Assembly (NCBI GenBank): GCA_021806165.1
Contig: JAJZXY010000004.1
Location: 1-64,000 of the forward strand
From: Thermoplasmata archaeon
Lineage (GTDB): Archaea; Thermoplasmatota; Thermoplasmata; Sysuiplasmatales; Sysuiplasmataceae
DNA: 64,000 nt
Direction: 5' to 3'
The notes below the pieces were generated by a model, which was given only the letters and a program-made list of their open reading frames with translations, did not search any database and was not told where the DNA came from. Both the position numbers and the translations under genes were made by a program. Below are positions 61,002 to 64,000 of this stretch, in pieces. Position 1 is the stretch's first letter, and each line of letters begins with the position of its first letter.

Positions 61002-61787
61002 ATGCCATACTGCTCGAACTGCGGGAGTCAAATACAGCAGCAGGCGAAGTTCTGCCCCAATTGCGGGACACCCGTAGGCGCGGGAGAGGCGAGGCCGCCC
61101 ACCGGATACCAGGTGAGGGCACAGGAAACCGCAAACAGCGGCAGCGACGCTGAAGACTATCTTTCAGATCCTTACCTGAGGCAGTACAAGCCCATTCAGC
61201 CCGATGCCAACCTTCCATTCAGGCTGCAGGATGGGGAAGTGATACTCAAGGAATTCCGGCCGAGCAAGAGGGTGATAGCAAAGTTTGCAGTCAACGGGCT
61301 TGTGGGCATCATCTTCCTTTTCATATTCATAGTTCCCTTTGTAATTTCCATACTCCCTTCGGTTGCCGCTTCTAATGCTTTCCTGTATGCCGTTGCGATC
61401 ATAGTTGGCCTGATTGCCGCGTTCCTTCTGATTGGCGGCCTGTTCGGCTACCTGGGTTACACCAAGTACCGGTACTGGATTACAAATCACCGCACAATTG
61501 GAAGAAGAGGGATGGTGGGATACAGCCTCGATTCAATGCCACTTGAAAATGTTGCCGACGTGATAGTTATGAGGGGTGTTTTTGACAGGATCCTCGGAAT
61601 TGCCAGCATCTACGTGCAGCCCATAGGCGGGTCCGGGTTCATGATGCCGGTGCGCGGCTTTGGAATGAACAGGTATTCAGGCAGCAACAGTTTCATGGGC
61701 CTGCAGCCGCAGGAGACTCCCGAGATTCAGCAGCTCATCTTCCATCTTCGTGACATCAGGAAGCGTGAGACGGGCAGGGTGCTCTGA
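61002..61787 (+). CDS. zinc-ribbon plus bacterial-PH-like membrane protein
   Basis: YCSNCGSQIQQQAKFCPNCGTPV; two TM segments; YRYWITNHRTIGRRGMVGYSLDSMPLENVADVIV..FDRILGIASIYV typical of bPH2. Confidence 0.78.
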   Translation: MPYCSNCGSQIQQQAKFCPNCGTPVGAGEARPPTGYQVRAQETANSGSDAEDYLSDPYLRQYKPIQPDANLPFRLQDGEVILKEFRPSKRVIAKFAVNGLVGIIFLFIFIVPFVISILPSVAASNAFLYAVAIIVGLIAAFLLIGGLFGYLGYTKYRYWITNHRTIGRRGMVGYSLDSMPLENVADVIVMRGVFDRILGIASIYVQPIGGSGFMMPVRGFGMNRYSGSNSFMGLQPQETPEIQQLIFHLRDIRKRETGRVL

Positions 61788-61829
61788 AGGCCCGCGCAGC
61801 TCACTGGGGTGGGAAGGCGGGTTTCACAT

Positions 61830-62546
61830 TCATATACCCGCCTGTGGACCAAATTCAGCCGGCACGAAAGCGACGTATATCATCAGGAAGGCAGTCCCCT
61901 CCAGCTTTCCTATGTGCCTGCCGGAGTCGAAAAAATACCAGAGCAGGATATTCGCCAGCAGCAGGAACAGCACAAGGCCGGCATGAGAACTCATGGAAAA
62001 TGTGGAACCTGAGAGGAGGCCTGTGAAGCCAAGTATCAGGGTGAGGTTTGTCATACTGCTTCCTGGTAATTCTTCCCTTCACCTACAGGCTTGCCTCCCT
62101 CCTTGCAAGGTAGTAGGAACAGCATGCGAATGTGAACAGGAGGAAGATGATTTCGATGGCACCAAGCCTGTCGAGCAGGAGCAGCGAAATGGACGTCAGG
62201 GATGTCATGAAGAGAAGCCTGATGAACCTCCTCGCATCCTCCCTCTTGACAGTAAGACCAGTTACAAGTGCCATCAGGCAATCACTACCAGGACATCGGC
62301 TATGTTTGAGCCAAAGACGTTGCCGATTGGGACTGCGCCATCGCCCGCGGGTGCTGAAATTACAGCTATGGCAAACTCTGGGAGCGAAGTTGAAATCGAA
62401 AGCAGTATGAACCCGGTCGCAAGCTCGCCTATCTTCAGGTACTCCGCAATCCTGAAGGCATTCCTCTCAACGAAATTCGATGAAATGGCCAGCGCTGCAA
62501 GTGAGCCTGCCAGAAGAAGATAGGAGAAATACATATCGGCAGGCAC
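61830..62546 (-). pseudogene. remnant Ca2+/Na+ (CaCA) antiporter
   Basis: Frame 1 IGELATGFILLSISTSLPEFAIAVISA..GNVFGSNIADVLVVIA*, frame 2 MALVTGLTVKREDARR.., then VGEGKNYQEAV*, then C-terminal-like TNLTLILGFTGLL..; second alpha-repeat not found. Confidence 0.78.
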
Positions 62547-62737
62547 TTCAGATTCAGTCTCCTGGAAGCGGCGTGTACTGTGCTGCAGCGCTGAAGGCTG
62601 CTGTCCGGCCTGAATGAGCGAGACGATAGCCCGCCGTCATGAGCAAACGATCGTGCCGGTAATGCATCAGGGTTTTGATTGGCGGTAATCTGCCAGAAGG
62701 CGGCTGAATGAGAATCCCAAGAATGAGGGCTGCCTGC

Positions 62738-63640
62738 TCATCTCTTCCTGTATATCCTCTTCCCCATTAGTGACTCTAGGAGCTCCACAGCAATTTCGGC
62801 GGTATGGTTACCCCTGTCAAGAATTGGGTTTACCTCCACGAGTTCGGCTGACGAGACAATGCCGCACTCGTACAGGTCTTCCATGACCAGGTGCGCCTCG
62901 CGGTATGTGAGGCCGCCAGGGACTGGGGTGCCAGTGCCTGAGGCCTCCCTCGGGTCCAGTACATCGATGTCAAAGCTCACGTGCACGTTCTTTACTCCCT
63001 TCGATGCTATCTGCACTGCGTCGTCTATGACCCTGCCAATGCCCAGTTCGTCCACCTCCTTCATGGTGTAAACTGTGACCCGGGATTCTGAGAGCATATC
63101 CTGTTCCATCTCATCGATGCTCCTGCACCCTATTATGACTGTGTTCTCCTCAACAGCCTTCGGGCAGATGCGCCTGAACCTGGAAAGTCTCGGTGTCCCG
63201 TACCCCAGGATTGCACTGAGCGCCATGCCATGCACATTCCCCGATGGTGTGGACTTCTCTGTATTGAAGTCTGCGTGGGCATCAATCCAGATGATTCCCC
63301 TCTTTGTTCCGTGCTCCGCCAGTCCTGCGAGAGTGCCGATGGATACTGTCTGGTCACCGCCGAGCACAAGTGGAAACATTCTCTTTGATACACAATCTGA
63401 AACCCTGTCCGCAATGAGACCGCAGATCCTGAGGACCTCGTCAAGGTAGCGCAGATTCTCCCTTCCCAGCTTTGCAGTGGATCTGTCGGGGCCCTGTATG
63501 TTTCCCATATCGGACACATCATGACCAAGGCCGGAGAGCCTTTCGACAATGCCTGCAATCCTCATTGCAGTTGGTCCCATGTCTACGCCCCTGCGCTTCT
63601 GGCCCAGATCCATTGGAACGCCGATTACACCTACCTTCAC
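62738..63640 (-). CDS. arginase/agmatinase family protein (arginase-like)
   Basis: LVLGGDQTVSIGT, IIWIDAHADFNT, VHGMALS, HVSFDIDVLDPREASGTGTPVPGGLTYREA. Confidence 0.88.
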   Translation of the reverse strand: MKVGVIGVPMDLGQKRRGVDMGPTAMRIAGIVERLSGLGHDVSDMGNIQGPDRSTAKLGRENLRYLDEVLRICGLIADRVSDCVSKRMFPLVLGGDQTVSIGTLAGLAEHGTKRGIIWIDAHADFNTEKSTPSGNVHGMALSAILGYGTPRLSRFRRICPKAVEENTVIIGCRSIDEMEQDMLSESRVTVYTMKEVDELGIGRVIDDAVQIASKGVKNVHVSFDIDVLDPREASGTGTPVPGGLTYREAHLVMEDLYECGIVSSAELVEVNPILDRGNHTAEIAVELLESLMGKRIYRKR

Positions 63641-63689
63641 TTACACCGCCTTCCGGATGTTGTTGGAGAGGGCAACGCTGCCTCGCGCA

Positions 63690-64000
63690 TCAGACAGCCA
63701 GCCTTCCCCTGTTGACCACTGTGCGCCCGAATGAATGCAGCGTGGGCTGCATAAGGACTGCGCGTGCAGACTGGCCTATCCAGAGAGTCACAGCTCCGGA
63801 GGAGTAGGAGTCACGGCCGTATCCTGGCTTCAGCCTGCTGTTAAGTCCCACTCCCAGATAGGTGGGTGCCCTGTTTGCCTGTTTCGAGAGGTATGCCGAC
63901 ATTGACTCCTCTGCATCGCCTTCCCATGATTTCGAGGAGAATGAAACAACTCGCCCCTTTGAAAATTCAATCTCTACAGATTTTGTTGACTTCCCCTGGT
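63690..64000 (-). CDS. C-terminal fragment of CDS running off the window; possibly M29-type aminopeptidase
   Basis: Open to the window edge: QGKSTKSVEIEFSKGRVVSFSSKSWEGDAEESMSAYLSKQANRAPTYLGVGLNSRLKPGYGRDSYSSGAVTLWIGQ... Confidence 0.4.
   Translation of the reverse strand, partial: QGKSTKSVEIEFSKGRVVSFSSKSWEGDAEESMSAYLSKQANRAPTYLGVGLNSRLKPGYGRDSYSSGAVTLWIGQSARAVLMQPTLHSFGRTVVNRGRLAV

Overview
The window is archaeal chromosomal DNA, high-GC and probably Thermoplasmata-related. That placement rests on family content only: the ADTH/DHQ-synthase-II aromatic pathway, GHMP shikimate kinase, Cdc48/VAT, Rpr2 and archaeal-type GlyRS. Gene density is high, with 4-bp stop/start overlaps. The dominant feature is a ~16 kb minus-strand aspartate-chorismate-Trp/Tyr supercluster (2258-18465), bounded by a divergent ACT-domain regulator and followed by carAB. 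Also present: CBS protein/GlyRS, a SPFH/zinc-ribbon three-gene cassette, an orphan DNA methyltransferase, Hsp20, Cdc48, GS, Rpr2-YhbY-SerS, glycosyltransferases, FolC-Nth, a P-type ATPase, tRNA-Gly(GCC) and arginase. Three observations stand out. (1) Five genes (trpA, trpD, carB, cdc48, a DedA/VTT gene) have conserved N-termini that extend past any ATG/GTG/TTG; the natural starts are CTG or ATA, three of them overlapping the upstream stop codon (CTGA, CTGA, ATAG). (2) A remnant succinate dehydrogenase operon (57.9-60.8 kb) carries several frameshifts, a nonsense codon and a small deletion, and a Ca2+/Na+ antiporter remnant lies just downstream. (3) Several unrelated membrane proteins carry double-CxxC zinc ribbons. 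No CRISPR array or complete mobile element was seen. All family calls are from motif reading, not database searches.
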